DNA from: Bdellovibrionales bacterium
Lineage (GTDB): Bacteria > Bdellovibrionota > Bdellovibrionia > Bdellovibrionales > Bdellovibrionaceae
Direction: 5' to 3'
NCBI GenBank assembly: GCA_016713585.1
Contig: JADJOV010000025.1
Location: forward strand, 62,001-126,000
DNA: 64,000 nt
Position 1 is the stretch's first letter. Every line of letters begins with the position of its first letter. The position numbers and the translations under genes are program-made. Shown piece after piece: positions 40,886 through 50,302 of the stretch. The notes under the pieces were generated by a model. That model did not search any database. It had not been told where the DNA came from and saw only the letters and a program-made list of their open reading frames with translations.

Positions 40886-42193
40886 CTAATCCTCGCCGAA
40901 GGTGAGAATTCCTTTTATAATCATCAAAAACTTCCAACTCATTTGAGACTGGCTATTATGGATATCCAGCAGCAATTGTCCTTCCAAAATTTGAGAATCA
41001 ACCCTCGCACTTATCCGATTCGTTAGCCTCAGATAGTCTCGGAGAATACGGTTCCTTTCGCCTCTCAGGGTTGAATTCACGACTCCGGTCAACTCATAGC
41101 CTTGCCCGGATTTAGTGAGAGTCAGCTTTTCGATGAAGTTTGTCTCCGCTTCGAATTTTGCGGATTTGGAAAAATTCATAAGATCGGGCCACACAAAGAA
41201 CTGCAGAAAACGGGATTTGAGGAGCCTTTGGAAATCGGGAAGATCACCAACGTTGATTTTCTGCTGCGAAAACTGTTTGATTTGCTGCAAGGCAAGTTGA
41301 TTCAGGTTTTTCTCTGTGAGAACAACCTGAGGCCCTTGGTTGATCTCGCCGATTCTAAATGAAAAGATTTCCGGGTCAAAATCCAACAAGAGCCCACTCG
41401 CACGATAGATGAGTAGTCCGTGCTCTTGAACTTGATACTGATTTCCAACTTGATAGAGAGCCCACTTTTCAGCCATAAGAGAATTCATTTTCTTCTCAAT
41501 TTCCGCTGAGAGAATCTTTTGTAGTTTTTCAGGGTTTTTCAGGCTAGCAAAGAGGCCTGTTTTAATTTCATTGCCAAGCCCCTCGAGTCCAAAGCAATTC
41601 AAGTCGCTGATCGAAATTGAATCTGGTTGAAAGTTAAGCTGAAAGAGGTCCGCCTGAATTTGTAAACCCAGATTGGTCGTTTTCCAGGAATATTGACTCT
41701 TCACATAGCCCTGGCGAACTTGAAGGCTGAAGGGTTCGCAGTGGGCCTGAATTCGAATATTTACTCTGTGGCCATCAAAAGATCGCTCAAGAACCTGGTC
41801 GATCGCCACTCCCCCCACACGGGCATCAAGCTGCAATGTCTCACCAACAACATGGAAACCCGCTTTATTGACGATGAGGCTAGATGCCTCACCGCTCAAC
41901 TCTGCAATGATTTCGCCAAGCATGAGGTCGATACCATCCATTGAGAAAGTCTGGCTTGGGATCTTGAACGTTTTTTTTGTCGCAGCTTCCTGTTCCAAGA
42001 TGCCTTGAAGATTTGACTGAATACTCGACCAAGGAAGAGCCAAGGCCAAAAGATTTGTGCCCGTCCCTTGGTCTGCATGTAAACGGAAACCACTGAGGAT
42101 CGTTAGGGCAAAGATCGCTGCAAAAAAGAGTTTCAGAGAGTACTCTGTTATTAAGTTACCAGCCTTTTTTGCCGAGATTGTTCTTTGAAACAT
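40886..42193 (-). CDS. hypothetical exported protein, head-to-head with the RND gene
   Basis: 435 residues. An N-terminal signal or anchor (LFFAAIFALTILSGFRLHA) precedes a large beta-rich domain with repeated amphipathic strands (VVGETLQLDARVGGVAI, TNLGLQIQADLFQLNF). This could be a lipid-binding or tubular-lipid-type fold, but no motif proves it. AAAGGAG lies 11-17 nt upstream of its ATG. The ATG shares the bases CATG at 42191-42194 with the start of the divergent RND gene. Family not recognised. Confidence 0.7.
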   Translation of the reverse strand: MFQRTISAKKAGNLITEYSLKLFFAAIFALTILSGFRLHADQGTGTNLLALALPWSSIQSNLQGILEQEAATKKTFKIPSQTFSMDGIDLMLGEIIAELSGEASSLIVNKAGFHVVGETLQLDARVGGVAIDQVLERSFDGHRVNIRIQAHCEPFSLQVRQGYVKSQYSWKTTNLGLQIQADLFQLNFQPDSISISDLNCFGLEGLGNEIKTGLFASLKNPEKLQKILSAEIEKKMNSLMAEKWALYQVGNQYQVQEHGLLIYRASGLLLDFDPEIFSFRIGEINQGPQVVLTEKNLNQLALQQIKQFSQQKINVGDLPDFQRLLKSRFLQFFVWPDLMNFSKSAKFEAETNFIEKLTLTKSGQGYELTGVVNSTLRGERNRILRDYLRLTNRISARVDSQILEGQLLLDIHNSQSQMSWKFLMIIKGILTFGED

Positions 42194-45100
42194 GAAGAAT
42201 GACTCCTTTAAACCTAGATTAGTCTTAAGTCCTATCGGACCAGAGTCTGGAAAACTAAAATGTTTTTTGGGCTCTCGAAAATTTATGTACTCTTTTTTGG
42301 GCCTTAGCGCCCTTGCCTTTTTGGGAGCGCTCGCGCTATCTGCGCTTCAGGTTACAAAATTGAAAACTCACTATTCTTTCAAACAATTTTTCCCAAAGAA
42401 CCATGAACTCCTGACTGAAGATCAAAGAATTCGTCAAAACTTTTCGCTTTCGGATAGGCCCTCAATCGTTTTCGTCCTCAAAGCAGAGCCCACTCATGGA
42501 TGGCTGAGTCCAAAAAATTTCAACTGGCTAAAAAGTCGAACACAGTCGGTCAAGGCCGTTAAAAACGTCAAAGAAGTATTCACTTTTCAAACACTTCAGA
42601 GTGCCGTCGAGCGAGGTTCTGACCTTATCATTGGCTCAGCCTTCGACCAAACTTCGCCGGAAGCCTGGCCGCAGTTAGCAAAATCCAATCCCATTATCTC
42701 ACCCCAACTTTTATCGGCAGACTATAATACGGCACTTTTCTTAGTTGAACCAACGTCCACGCAGACAGCTGACCTTGAGGTGCTTCAGACAGCGATCACC
42801 AGCAAGCTGAAATCGCCAGGAATCACTGTGGCCATCGGTGGCTCTTTAGCGTCGCAAAACCGTTTGAGCGATATTTTAAGTCGAGAGCTTCGCATTTTTT
42901 TGGTTCTTTCGGTGTTAATCTTTTGTTCCGTCTTTTTCTTTCTTTTTTCGGGCAGAGCGGCCCTTATGTTAATTATTTTTGCATTACTTATGACTAATAT
43001 ATTTCACTTTGCCTGGTTAAGTTTTTTCGGTATTTCCCTGAATGTCCTGCTTTCTACCTTACCCGTCATTAACAGCATTTCGGTCATGAGTTTGGTTATT
43101 CACAGTCTACATCTCTGGACCCAGAAAAGAGATTCCACCGACCAGCCCCCAATGATTGCATCGCTTAAAGTTCTCAAGGAACTTTTTCTACCGAACCTGC
43201 TAGGTACCCTCACCACCTCCATTGGATTTATCGCCCTCCTAGGAGCTCAAATTCCAATCATTCAAGAATATTCCTGGGTCATTGCGCTAGCTGTTTTAAT
43301 TTCCTGGGCTCTTGTTCAGTGGATTTTGCTTTGTGCCATGTTGATTTTCTCTTTGATTTCGACTCCTCCAAAAATGCGAGCCTGGTTTGATCGTCCTGCC
43401 ACCTGGGGTTTCTTCACGATGAGGCGAAATAAGCCAATTCTATTGTTTGTCTTTGGAATTACTTTTGTTTCTGTTTTCTTTTTCCCCAGACTCAACTTCA
43501 ACTCGCAACTCTACTCTGATTTGCCGGTTCAGGACCCAATCAATAAGACAAATCGTTGGCTCGACACCAACATGGGTGGAACGGTCCCCTATGATTTGGT
43601 CCTAACGGCGCCACAAGAAAACTACTGGTTGAGTCCAAACAAATTAGGCGCTTTGCGCAAAACGGAATACGCCATTCGACATCTTCCAGGCGTTGGCAGC
43701 GTCTATAGTGCCACTGCTTTTTTTCCAACTCAGTTACCCAAAAACAAGGCGCTAGTCTCGGAATTATTGTTTCTTTACTCGATGAGCCCTGAAGATCCAA
43801 CTCGCAACTATATAAGCACAACCAGGGACAGTCTTCGTCTTGCGATCAAGTTTAAGGATCGTCCAACAGACCAGATTCAGAGTCTTATAAAACAGATTGA
43901 TCAGCAGATCATGACCTCGTTCCCACAGGCGACCATACAAAAGGGTGGCGCCGCCATCTATGCTCATCAAATTAATCAAACCGTTAGTAAGAAACTTGTC
44001 TTTGGTTTTTGGGAATCCATTTTTCTGATTGGTTGTTTACTTGTTCTGACTTTTCGCTCGTTTCGCTGGGCTCTTGTCGCATGTATTCCGAATGTCATCG
44101 CGCCAATTTTGATGATTGCTGGGCTTGCCCTGACGCAGACTCCAATAAAACCTAGCATCGGTTTGATTTTTTCTATATCGCTTGGGCTTGCATTTAACAA
44201 TACCGTTTATTTTTTGAGTCGGCTGAAGTCGACAATTGCGACCCACAAACTCAGTTTCCTCCCAATTAAGCGAACCCTTTCTCTGGAAGGGAATCCTTGC
44301 CTTTTTGAAACTTTTGTCATGATTGCTGGCTTCAGTATTTTTCTGGTTTCCAATTTTCAAGTAAACAAATTGTTTGGAGTCCTTATGATCCTTTCGATCG
44401 GATTTGGTTTTGTGGCCGATATGATCTTTCTTCCTGCACTACTCACGCGATTCCCGGGTTTGCTGATGTCGATACCTAAAAAGGCGAAAATTTCATTGGT
44501 CTCAACAAGGCCAGTCCGGGTTGGACGGGCTGCCAGTTGGCTCCTCTTTGCGCTGATTATTGGGGCCTCCCGAGGGCTTGAGGCGGCTCCTGCGAACACT
44601 TTAACTGCGAAAGAAATTCTTAAGAAGACGCAACTTCAGGTGGATGCTAAAGACGAGACTGCCTTGGTCACTTTGACTATCATTGAGGCGAACGGGGATA
44701 AAAAAATTCGAGAGCTCTTTCTGAAGTCGCAACGCCGTGGGAGAGCAGCATCAACGTTAGTCAAAATTTCAAAGCCTGCCGATGTCAAGGGAATGGGACT
44801 TCTTTCACAAGTCGAAAAGGGAGCAGAAAGTCATTGGATCTATCTCCCACAATCAAAACAGGTCAGACGGGTCGTGGGGTCACAAACGAAATCTGGCATC
44901 TTAGGATCCGAGCTTTCGGCTGGAGATATGAATTCCGAAATTCTCCGAGGGGCTAAGGCCAAGTTGCTCTCCACTCAAGCCGATGGATATAAAATCGAAG
45001 TAGTCCCTTCTAAGAAGGCCCTCTTCACCAAAGCCGTCATTCTGATTTCTAAGCAGTTTCTCCCACAGGAAGTAAAATACTTCGTGGGATCTAAACCCAA

Positions 45101-45281
45101 GAAGACTGTCGAATTCAAGGACTACTCACAGGTTGGCACCATTTGGCGACCCAGAACGCTTGTTATTCATAATCACATCAATAAGCGCGGAACCGAGTTA
45201 TTGCTTTCCAACATCAAGGTGAATCAAGGCCTAAGGAGTTCTGACTTCACACAGTCTGCGCTCAAAGAAGAAATTTTTTAG
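42192..45281 (+). CDS. RND-family exporter fused to LolA-like outer-membrane lipoprotein-sorting domain
   Basis: 1029 residues in one uninterrupted frame. Residues 1-765 form an MMPL/RND-type permease: TM1 (YSFLGLSALAFLGALALS), a periplasmic loop, TM2-6, a second long loop, then TM7-12, e.g. IFLIGCLLVLTFRSFRW with an IGLIFSISLGLAFNNTVYFLS segment. Residues 780-793 form an additional hydrophobic, signal-like segment (ASWLLFALIIGAS), after which residues 798-1029 resemble the LolA/DUF-type sorting proteins (LTAKEILKKTQLQVDAKDET, ESHWIYLPQSKQVRRV, LGSELSAGDM). In other genomes these are usually neighbouring separate genes. A role in lipid or lipoprotein export is inferred. Confidence 0.8.
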   Translation: MKNDSFKPRLVLSPIGPESGKLKCFLGSRKFMYSFLGLSALAFLGALALSALQVTKLKTHYSFKQFFPKNHELLTEDQRIRQNFSLSDRPSIVFVLKAEPTHGWLSPKNFNWLKSRTQSVKAVKNVKEVFTFQTLQSAVERGSDLIIGSAFDQTSPEAWPQLAKSNPIISPQLLSADYNTALFLVEPTSTQTADLEVLQTAITSKLKSPGITVAIGGSLASQNRLSDILSRELRIFLVLSVLIFCSVFFFLFSGRAALMLIIFALLMTNIFHFAWLSFFGISLNVLLSTLPVINSISVMSLVIHSLHLWTQKRDSTDQPPMIASLKVLKELFLPNLLGTLTTSIGFIALLGAQIPIIQEYSWVIALAVLISWALVQWILLCAMLIFSLISTPPKMRAWFDRPATWGFFTMRRNKPILLFVFGITFVSVFFFPRLNFNSQLYSDLPVQDPINKTNRWLDTNMGGTVPYDLVLTAPQENYWLSPNKLGALRKTEYAIRHLPGVGSVYSATAFFPTQLPKNKALVSELLFLYSMSPEDPTRNYISTTRDSLRLAIKFKDRPTDQIQSLIKQIDQQIMTSFPQATIQKGGAAIYAHQINQTVSKKLVFGFWESIFLIGCLLVLTFRSFRWALVACIPNVIAPILMIAGLALTQTPIKPSIGLIFSISLGLAFNNTVYFLSRLKSTIATHKLSFLPIKRTLSLEGNPCLFETFVMIAGFSIFLVSNFQVNKLFGVLMILSIGFGFVADMIFLPALLTRFPGLLMSIPKKAKISLVSTRPVRVGRAASWLLFALIIGASRGLEAAPANTLTAKEILKKTQLQVDAKDETALVTLTIIEANGDKKIRELFLKSQRRGRAASTLVKISKPADVKGMGLLSQVEKGAESHWIYLPQSKQVRRVVGSQTKSGILGSELSAGDMNSEILRGAKAKLLSTQADGYKIEVVPSKKALFTKAVILISKQFLPQEVKYFVGSKPKKTVEFKDYSQVGTIWRPRTLVIHNHINKRGTELLLSNIKVNQGLRSSDFTQSALKEEIF

Positions 45282-45406
45282 TTGGCGTGGTCACCCTACC
45301 TGACGTCACAAATTAAAATAAATGGCCGCCCAAGGCTGGCCAGTTTCAAATATCAATATTCAAGAAACCAAGATGCTGGTCATTGCACTGTATTTATCAA
45401 CCCAGC

Positions 45407-45694
45407 TCAATAATGGGGAATCACCGGTAAGAGATATATGGTATTTTTTATAATGGCATCGGCCCAGAGAATACGATGTGCCTGTGGTGTATTGTTCCGC
45501 ACATATGAGGTCCAAATTTTAACCCCGTCAATGTCACCGATGGCATGGTAATTTAACCCTGGATGTTTAGGATTCTCACTTAACAGTCGTAATGCCTTTT
45601 TGAGCTGCTTCTGAAGGCCGCCCTTAGATTTGTCGGCCATGATGTCATGGATCTGCTGTTCCACCTGGCTGGTCATTTCAAGAGTAAAGGACAT
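45407..45694 (-). CDS. RelE/ParE-like toxin of a toxin-antitoxin pair
   Basis: 95 residues. The pattern MTSQVEQQIHDIMADKSKGG then LKKALRLLSENPKHPGLNYHAI and AHRILWADAIIKNTIYLLPVIPHY fits the RelE/ParE fold (two helices then strands, with a final aromatic strand). It follows the AbrB-like antitoxin by 3 nt. By family knowledge it would cleave mRNA on the ribosome or act on gyrase. The variant is not one I can place in a named family. Confidence 0.72.
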   Translation of the reverse strand: MSFTLEMTSQVEQQIHDIMADKSKGGLQKQLKKALRLLSENPKHPGLNYHAIGDIDGVKIWTSYVRNNTPQAHRILWADAIIKNTIYLLPVIPHY

Positions 45695-45697
45695 TAA

Positions 45698-45937
45698 CTA
45701 TTCCATCCACGCTTTTGGAACGGGCTTGGTCTTTCCCGTTTTAACTTCTTTAATCGCCTCCTTGAGATTGCTAATAAGTTCAGCGTCCTTTAATGCCACT
45801 GTTTTTTGTGGAATAAGTTTAATAACACCGTCTTCATCTTGTTCATAAACAAAAGTATCAATACCATCCCTTGCATCGGATGGCAGTGTAATACGCCCTC
45901 GTTCATCAATTGAAAGTAGCTTTTTGGCTTCGCCCAT
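45698..45937 (-). CDS. AbrB/MazE-like antitoxin
   Basis: 79 residues from ATG 45937. The DNA-binding swapped-hairpin region is KLLSIDERGRITLPSDARDG, typical of AbrB/SpoVT proteins; the tail (ELISNLKEAIKEVKTGKT) would bind the toxin. The start is fixed by AAGGAGGTGATT directly upstream, better than the ATG at 45955. It is followed by the toxin after 3 nt, the usual antitoxin-first order. Confidence 0.8.
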   Translation of the reverse strand: MGEAKKLLSIDERGRITLPSDARDGIDTFVYEQDEDGVIKLIPQKTVALKDAELISNLKEAIKEVKTGKTKPVPKAWME

Positions 45938-45947
45938 AATCACCTCC

Positions 45948-45981
45948 TTACCCATTGTAGCATATTTCCCATTATGGGTAA
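45948..45981 (-). promoter_or_regulatory. inverted repeat, probable autoregulatory operator of the toxin-antitoxin genes
   Basis: TTACCCAT (45948-45955) and ATGGGTAA (45974-45981) are perfect 8-nt arms 18 nt apart, directly upstream of the antitoxin start. AbrB-type antitoxins commonly bind such repeats; that is inferred here. Confidence 0.5.
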
Positions 45982-46032
45982 AGGGGTTTTTACTTTTTGC
46001 CGACTGTTCAGCTGGTAGACAGCACTACTGAA

Positions 46033-47273
46033 CTACTGAGAAAGGGCTACCCGTTTGCGAATAACTGGAGGATCGAAATATTTCTTGAACATAGACTGTC
46101 CAAGGTGGGCTGACTTCACAGTCCAATACTTAACGTTGACCGTGACTGCCGCTAAAGAAATTTTCCGCGTGTCATCGAGAGCGTAACCGACAAACCAGTC
46201 AACCCGCCCCTTGGGATTGTCCCCAGTGAGGTGACCGGTTTTCCACCCATTTCAATTTCACGAAAATTATTATTCTTAACCAGCGATCGAAAAGATTTTC
46301 GAGAGGTCCCAGAAAGGATTGTTTGTTCCATCAGTTCTTTAACCTTGAGCGCGGAGGCTTCGGTCATAATTTGACCCTTTTCGAGAGTCTCGCCTTTATA
46401 AATTTGCAGACCATCAGAATCCGAGATTTCGTCAATGAGGTAAGGAATGACCATCTTTCCATCGTTGACAATGGAGCCAGCAATCATCGCACCGTGAACG
46501 GGGCTCATTCGATTGAGTTTATTGTAACCAGAGGCAACCTCAGTGAAGGCAAAGTTTTTTTCCGCAGGAACGGTTGCGATACTCATATCAATCGGAAAAT
46601 CACTCGGAATAACTTGATTGAACATGAATCGATTGGCGTATTCATTGAGATCAGTGGGTTCAAAATTTTGCAGACTGAGGCGACCAAATGCAGTATTTAT
46701 GGATCGTGCAAAGGCATCACGAAGTGTGATTGTGCGAGTCCAGCGGTTGATCTTTTCTGACATCACGTTTTTTCGATACAAAGTATAATTTCCGCCGTTG
46801 AACGAAATCGAATGGCCTGGCGAAACTCCTGCGCGGTCAATTGCGGTGGTCGCAGTAACTATTTTGAAAACCGAAGCAGCAGGATAGGATGCTTTGAGAG
46901 CCATATGGTCTGCGTCTGAATCTCCCTTGTCGAAGCTTGCCATTGCCAGCACCTGGCCTGTTTTTGCATCCATCATGAAAATGGCACCGTAGTCGGGCTT
47001 ATAAGATTTCAGAAGATTTTCTGCTTCCAATTGAAGCTTTGGATCAAGGGTGTAAGCGACGTGAAAATTGCCTTGTTTTGAGCCAATCGTTAACTCAGCC
47101 TGGGTTGGGAATTGTGACTTTTTGACCGAATTTCGTATTGAATTGGAAATTTGAACTCTATGCTCGAGATTTCTTCGGAGTTTTTTTTGGAGAAAATCGT
47201 CGGGGGTAGGTTGTAAAGCCCATAAGAGGAACCCTCCCAAACCCAGAGAAATAGCAATCAACAATGATTTCAT
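46033..47273 (-). CDS. penicillin-binding protein transpeptidase domain (1 frameshift)
   Basis: About 413 codons. An N-terminal membrane anchor (MKSLLIAISLGLGGFLLWAL) leads to a transpeptidase domain with YGAIFMMDAKTGQVLAMAS, the active-site SxxK in YPAASVFKIVTATTA, and the SxN motif in ARSINTAFGRLS. A loss of one A in a run at 46248 moves the frame just before KTG: the other frame reads GGKTGHLTGDNPKGRVDW, FVGYALDDTRK and ends RKRVALSQ at 46033. There is no glycosyltransferase domain, so it is a class B-like or single-domain PBP acting on peptidoglycan in the periplasm. An upstream GTG (47300) is an alternative start. Confidence 0.85.
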
Positions 47274-47306
47274 ATAGTTATGCTTTGATAAAAATGTCAC
47301 ACTTAT

Positions 47307-47336
47307 ATTGTACCACTAAAAATAAAAACATAACAA
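47307..47336 (-). promoter_or_regulatory. promoter of the PBP gene
   Basis: On the minus strand TTGTTA (47336-47331), an 18-nt spacer, then TACAAT (47312-47307). The inferred transcript start is near 47300, about 25 nt before ATG 47273. This favours ATG 47273 over GTG 47300 unless the mRNA is leaderless. Confidence 0.5.
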
Positions 47337-47404
47337 GTCGAGATAAAAAATGAAGACACAAAAGATCGTTGCTGGAATGGTCTGTTTTCAATATAAACGT
47401 GGGG

Positions 47405-48019
47405 ATGAAAACCAAAGAGCGTATCCTTCAATTCTCAATTGACCTTTTTAACCGAAATGGCGTTACAGCTGTAACGACAAACCACATTGCAAAGGCCATG
47501 GCCATTAGTCCTGGAAATCTCTATTTTCATTACGACAACAAAGAAGAAATTATTGAAGAGCTTTTCAAACGAATGTGTAAAGAAACTTATGAACTCTGGC
47601 GACCTCGACGAACGGAGAATATCTCACCATTTCAATTTATCGACGAAAATTTTGAGATTTATTGGAAGTATCGATTTTTTCATCGCGAAATGTATGCCCT
47701 TCGAAGGCGTGATGCTCAGCTGTCGCGAATGTGGCGAAGCCATATTGTGAAAGTCATGATTTTTATGAAATTACTCTATCGCCAGTGGGTTAATCAGGAA
47801 ATCATGATTCCACTCAAGGATATGACCGAAATGCTCTACGTTTCTGAATCACTTTTAGCAATGGCAACGACCTTTCTGCAGTTCTTTGAAAGCTCAGAAA
47901 GACAACCCGGACGCCGCACTATTGAGCGTGGTAAACGTCATGTGGCGCGCCTGCTATTACCGTATACAACTCCAAAATCCAAACCTGATTTTGAAAAATT
48001 TATTTTGGAGAATTCCTAG
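47405..48019 (+). CDS. TetR-family transcriptional regulator
   Basis: 204 residues from ATG 47405 (MKTKERILQFSIDLFN), with GTGGGG just upstream. The N-terminal helix-turn-helix is typical: LFNRNGVTAVTTNHIAKAMA then ISPGNLYFHYDNKEEII. The ligand domain is helical and aromatic-rich (FEIYWKYRFFHREMYALRRR), a form seen in regulators of lipid or envelope functions. It is divergent from the PBP gene, about 130 nt between starts, so it may regulate it; its 3' end abuts convergent trmO. Confidence 0.88.
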   Translation: MKTKERILQFSIDLFNRNGVTAVTTNHIAKAMAISPGNLYFHYDNKEEIIEELFKRMCKETYELWRPRRTENISPFQFIDENFEIYWKYRFFHREMYALRRRDAQLSRMWRSHIVKVMIFMKLLYRQWVNQEIMIPLKDMTEMLYVSESLLAMATTFLQFFESSERQPGRRTIERGKRHVARLLLPYTTPKSKPDFEKFILENS

Positions 48020-48738
48020 CTAGCACTCCTTGATCTCAAAGACTTCTGCCAAGGGCGGATTTTCAAAAAATCTGAAATGCACATCTCCATCGAAAAGTCG
48101 AACGGCGTGGGAGGCTCCATCTGCATTCCTTTTGTAAACCAGGGGGCGAGGATCAAGCTGAATCGTTTCACGAATTAGTTTTTCGAGCCTGACATCCGGA
48201 TGAGTGGACCCTAAGCGAGCCTGCCACTCGTCTAATTGTTGTTTTGCAGTCGGAGAAAACTCTACAGAGATTTGAGTAGTTGTTGCCTCTGATGTCCAAC
48301 CGGCCCTCTCTGCCGGAATTCCTTCAATTTCTGGTAAGTAGGGTTTGATATCAAGAACTGGAGTCCCATCAACGAGATCAATTCCAGAAAATAGAGAATT
48401 GAATTCTCAATCCGAACTAGCCTCACCAGTGACAAACCGAGTGGGTTTGGTCGGTGAGGCGTGCGCGTCGCGAAGAGTCCAACGCTTTTTCCCTCGAGTC
48501 GTGGCGGATGCACCTTGGCATGATACTGAGAGATTTTATTCAAATGAAACCAGAAAATCAGCCAAACATGACTAAAACCCTCTAAGCCTTGCAAACAGAT
48601 CTCGGGCTGCAAGTCAGGACGAAGCCGCAGTTGTGCCGTGGCCTCTGGAACCAGGCCGGGCTGGCGAGGAGTCCCAAATTTGTCTCGGAAACAAGATTCA
48701 ATTGTACCAATTGGATTAAGCTGCATCGTGGCTGCCAT
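48020..48738 (-). CDS. trmO: tRNA N6-threonylcarbamoyladenosine methyltransferase TrmO (1 frameshift)
   Basis: The SAM-binding beta-barrel domain is clear: MQLNPIGTIESCFRDKFGTP, LEGFSHVWLIFWFH, and KSVGLFATRTPHRPNPLGLS. A one-base change near 48403 moves the frame; the continuation reads GIDLVDGTPVLDIKPYLPEI, AGWTSEATTTQ, HPDVRLEKLIRETIQLDPRP, and RLFDGDVHFRF to a stop at 48020. This enzyme methylates t6A37 in certain tRNAs. The full length is about 239 codons. The start among several Met codons (48765, 48738, 48726) is uncertain. Confidence 0.85.
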
Positions 48739-48864
48739 ATAGCTCGCCAGGAACTTAATGCGCAAGCTAAAGAGCGCATATTTCTTGTGGACTGGCCCAG
48801 GGCTGTAAGTAATACCTTAAACAACGGTTATCGTTAAATAACTTAACTCGAGTCAGGGGGGAAT

Positions 48865-49311
48865 ATGAAACAACTCAACTTTTTGGCAATATTTGCTTTT
48901 GCATCCGTTTTGGCAATCTCTAGTGGAGTGTATGCTTCAGAATCGGCGCCACTGTCGGTGTCTTCGAATACCCATGGCGGGGATTGGAATCAACGCGGGA
49001 TCTCTTTGAGACATCTGCGCTTTTGGTACACGGGCCCCGGTTGCTTTATTCAAGGGGCGCCAAGCCTAGTTCCGTCTCATCTTCTGGATATTGCCTACGA
49101 AGGTGGCGTGATGGTGGAGACAACAGAAGGGTATCGTATGATGGTTCCTTTTGACCCAATTCTTCTCACTCGCCATCAACAGCGTTATCAAATTGATGAT
49201 ATGATTGCTTCAACTCCCCACGGCGTCGTCGTCTATCAGAGATTTCAGCAAGTTCCTCGGGACTATGTTGAGGTTTTTCAACGACCCCTTGAAGCTGGAC
49301 TTTGTCGATAA
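48865..49311 (+). CDS. hypothetical secreted protein ahead of the nucleoside importer
   Basis: 148 residues, with a signal peptide (MKQLNFLAIFAFASVLAISSG, ending VYA-SE) and a small beta-rich body (FWYTGPGCFIQGAPSLVPSH, YEGGVMVETTEGYRMMVPF). Its stop TAA overlaps the ATG of the BMP gene (TAATG), so it is part of the import operon. GGGGG lies upstream of the start. No family recognised. Confidence 0.65.
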   Translation: MKQLNFLAIFAFASVLAISSGVYASESAPLSVSSNTHGGDWNQRGISLRHLRFWYTGPGCFIQGAPSLVPSHLLDIAYEGGVMVETTEGYRMMVPFDPILLTRHQQRYQIDDMIASTPHGVVVYQRFQQVPRDYVEVFQRPLEAGLCR

Positions 49312-50302
49312 TGATTTTATTCCTCCGCCGAGCTTCGTTCATTGCCTTGTGGGTGTTTGCGCTGAATACCTTAGCGAATGACCCAATCAAAGTTGGCCTT
49401 GTGCTTGATAAGGGCGGGAAGGACGATAAATCATTTAATTCAGCGGCCTTTGAGGGCGCAATGAAGGCTCAAAAGGAAATGGGAATTTCACTCAAGTATG
49501 TTGAGGCCACCGATCTCAATGCACTTGAAAACCTTCACCGAAGCTTTGCGCGGAAAAATTTCGATTTGATAATTGGAATTGGCTTTGCCCAGACCGATGC
49601 AGTAAAAAAAATATCGGCTCAGTTTCCTAGTATCAAGTTTGCTTTGGTTGATGGTGAAATACAGGCTCCTAATGTACGCTCTCTTTTGTTTGAAGAACAT
49701 GAAGGTTCGTTTGTCGTTGGAGCCATCGCTGCCTTGACCTCAAAAACCGGACGAATAGGGTTTATTGGCGGCATGGATATTCCCTTGATTAGGCGCTTTG
49801 CCATGGGCTATCAGGCCGGAATAAAGTATATTAATCCCAAAGCCACGGTTCTTGAAAATTACATTGGCGTCAGCGGAGACGCTGGAGCAACCCCGCTAAG
49901 GCGAAAGAATTGGGCCTGTCTCAGTTTGGGCAAAAAGTTGATATCATTTTTGTAGCGGCAGGGGCTTCAAATGCTGGTGTTTTTGATGCAGCCGAGGAAA
50001 AAAAGGCCTTCGCCATAGGGGTTGATAGCAATCAAAATTGGGTAAAGCCGGGGTTTATCCTAACGAGTATGCTTAAACGAGTGGACGTCGCCGTTTTTGA
50101 GACCATTAAACAAGTACAGGGTGGGCATTTCGCCGGAGGCATCAGTCGATTTGGCCTTAAGGATAAGGGCGTTGACTATTCTTTAGATAAATATAACGAA
50201 AAACTACTCAAGCCTGATGTTCAAACTAAGGTTAATGAAATCAAAAAGAAAATTGTAGCTGGTGAAATTCAAGTCCCTGATTATTATAAACTGAAAAAAT
50301 GA
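49311..50302 (+). CDS. BMP/PnrA-family nucleoside-binding protein (1 frameshift)
   Basis: A periplasmic substrate-binding protein. A signal peptide (MILFLRRASFIALWVFA, then NTLAND) precedes the family sequence KVGLVLDKGGKDDKSFNSAA, FDLIIGIGFAQTDAVKKIS, FALVDGEIQAPNVRSLLFEE and GRIGFIGGMDIPLIRRFAMG. A lost T near 49888 shifts the frame in SGDAW-SNPAKAKELG; the remainder (KVDIIFVAAGASNAGVFDAA, AIGVDSNQNWVKPGFILTSM) is intact. There is no lipobox Cys. BMP proteins bind purine nucleosides in characterised members. Confidence 0.85.

Noticed and set aside
45282..45406. Hairpin TGGCCGCCCAAGGCTGGCCA as a terminator after the RND-LolA gene
   Set aside because: The stem is imperfect and not followed by a T run.
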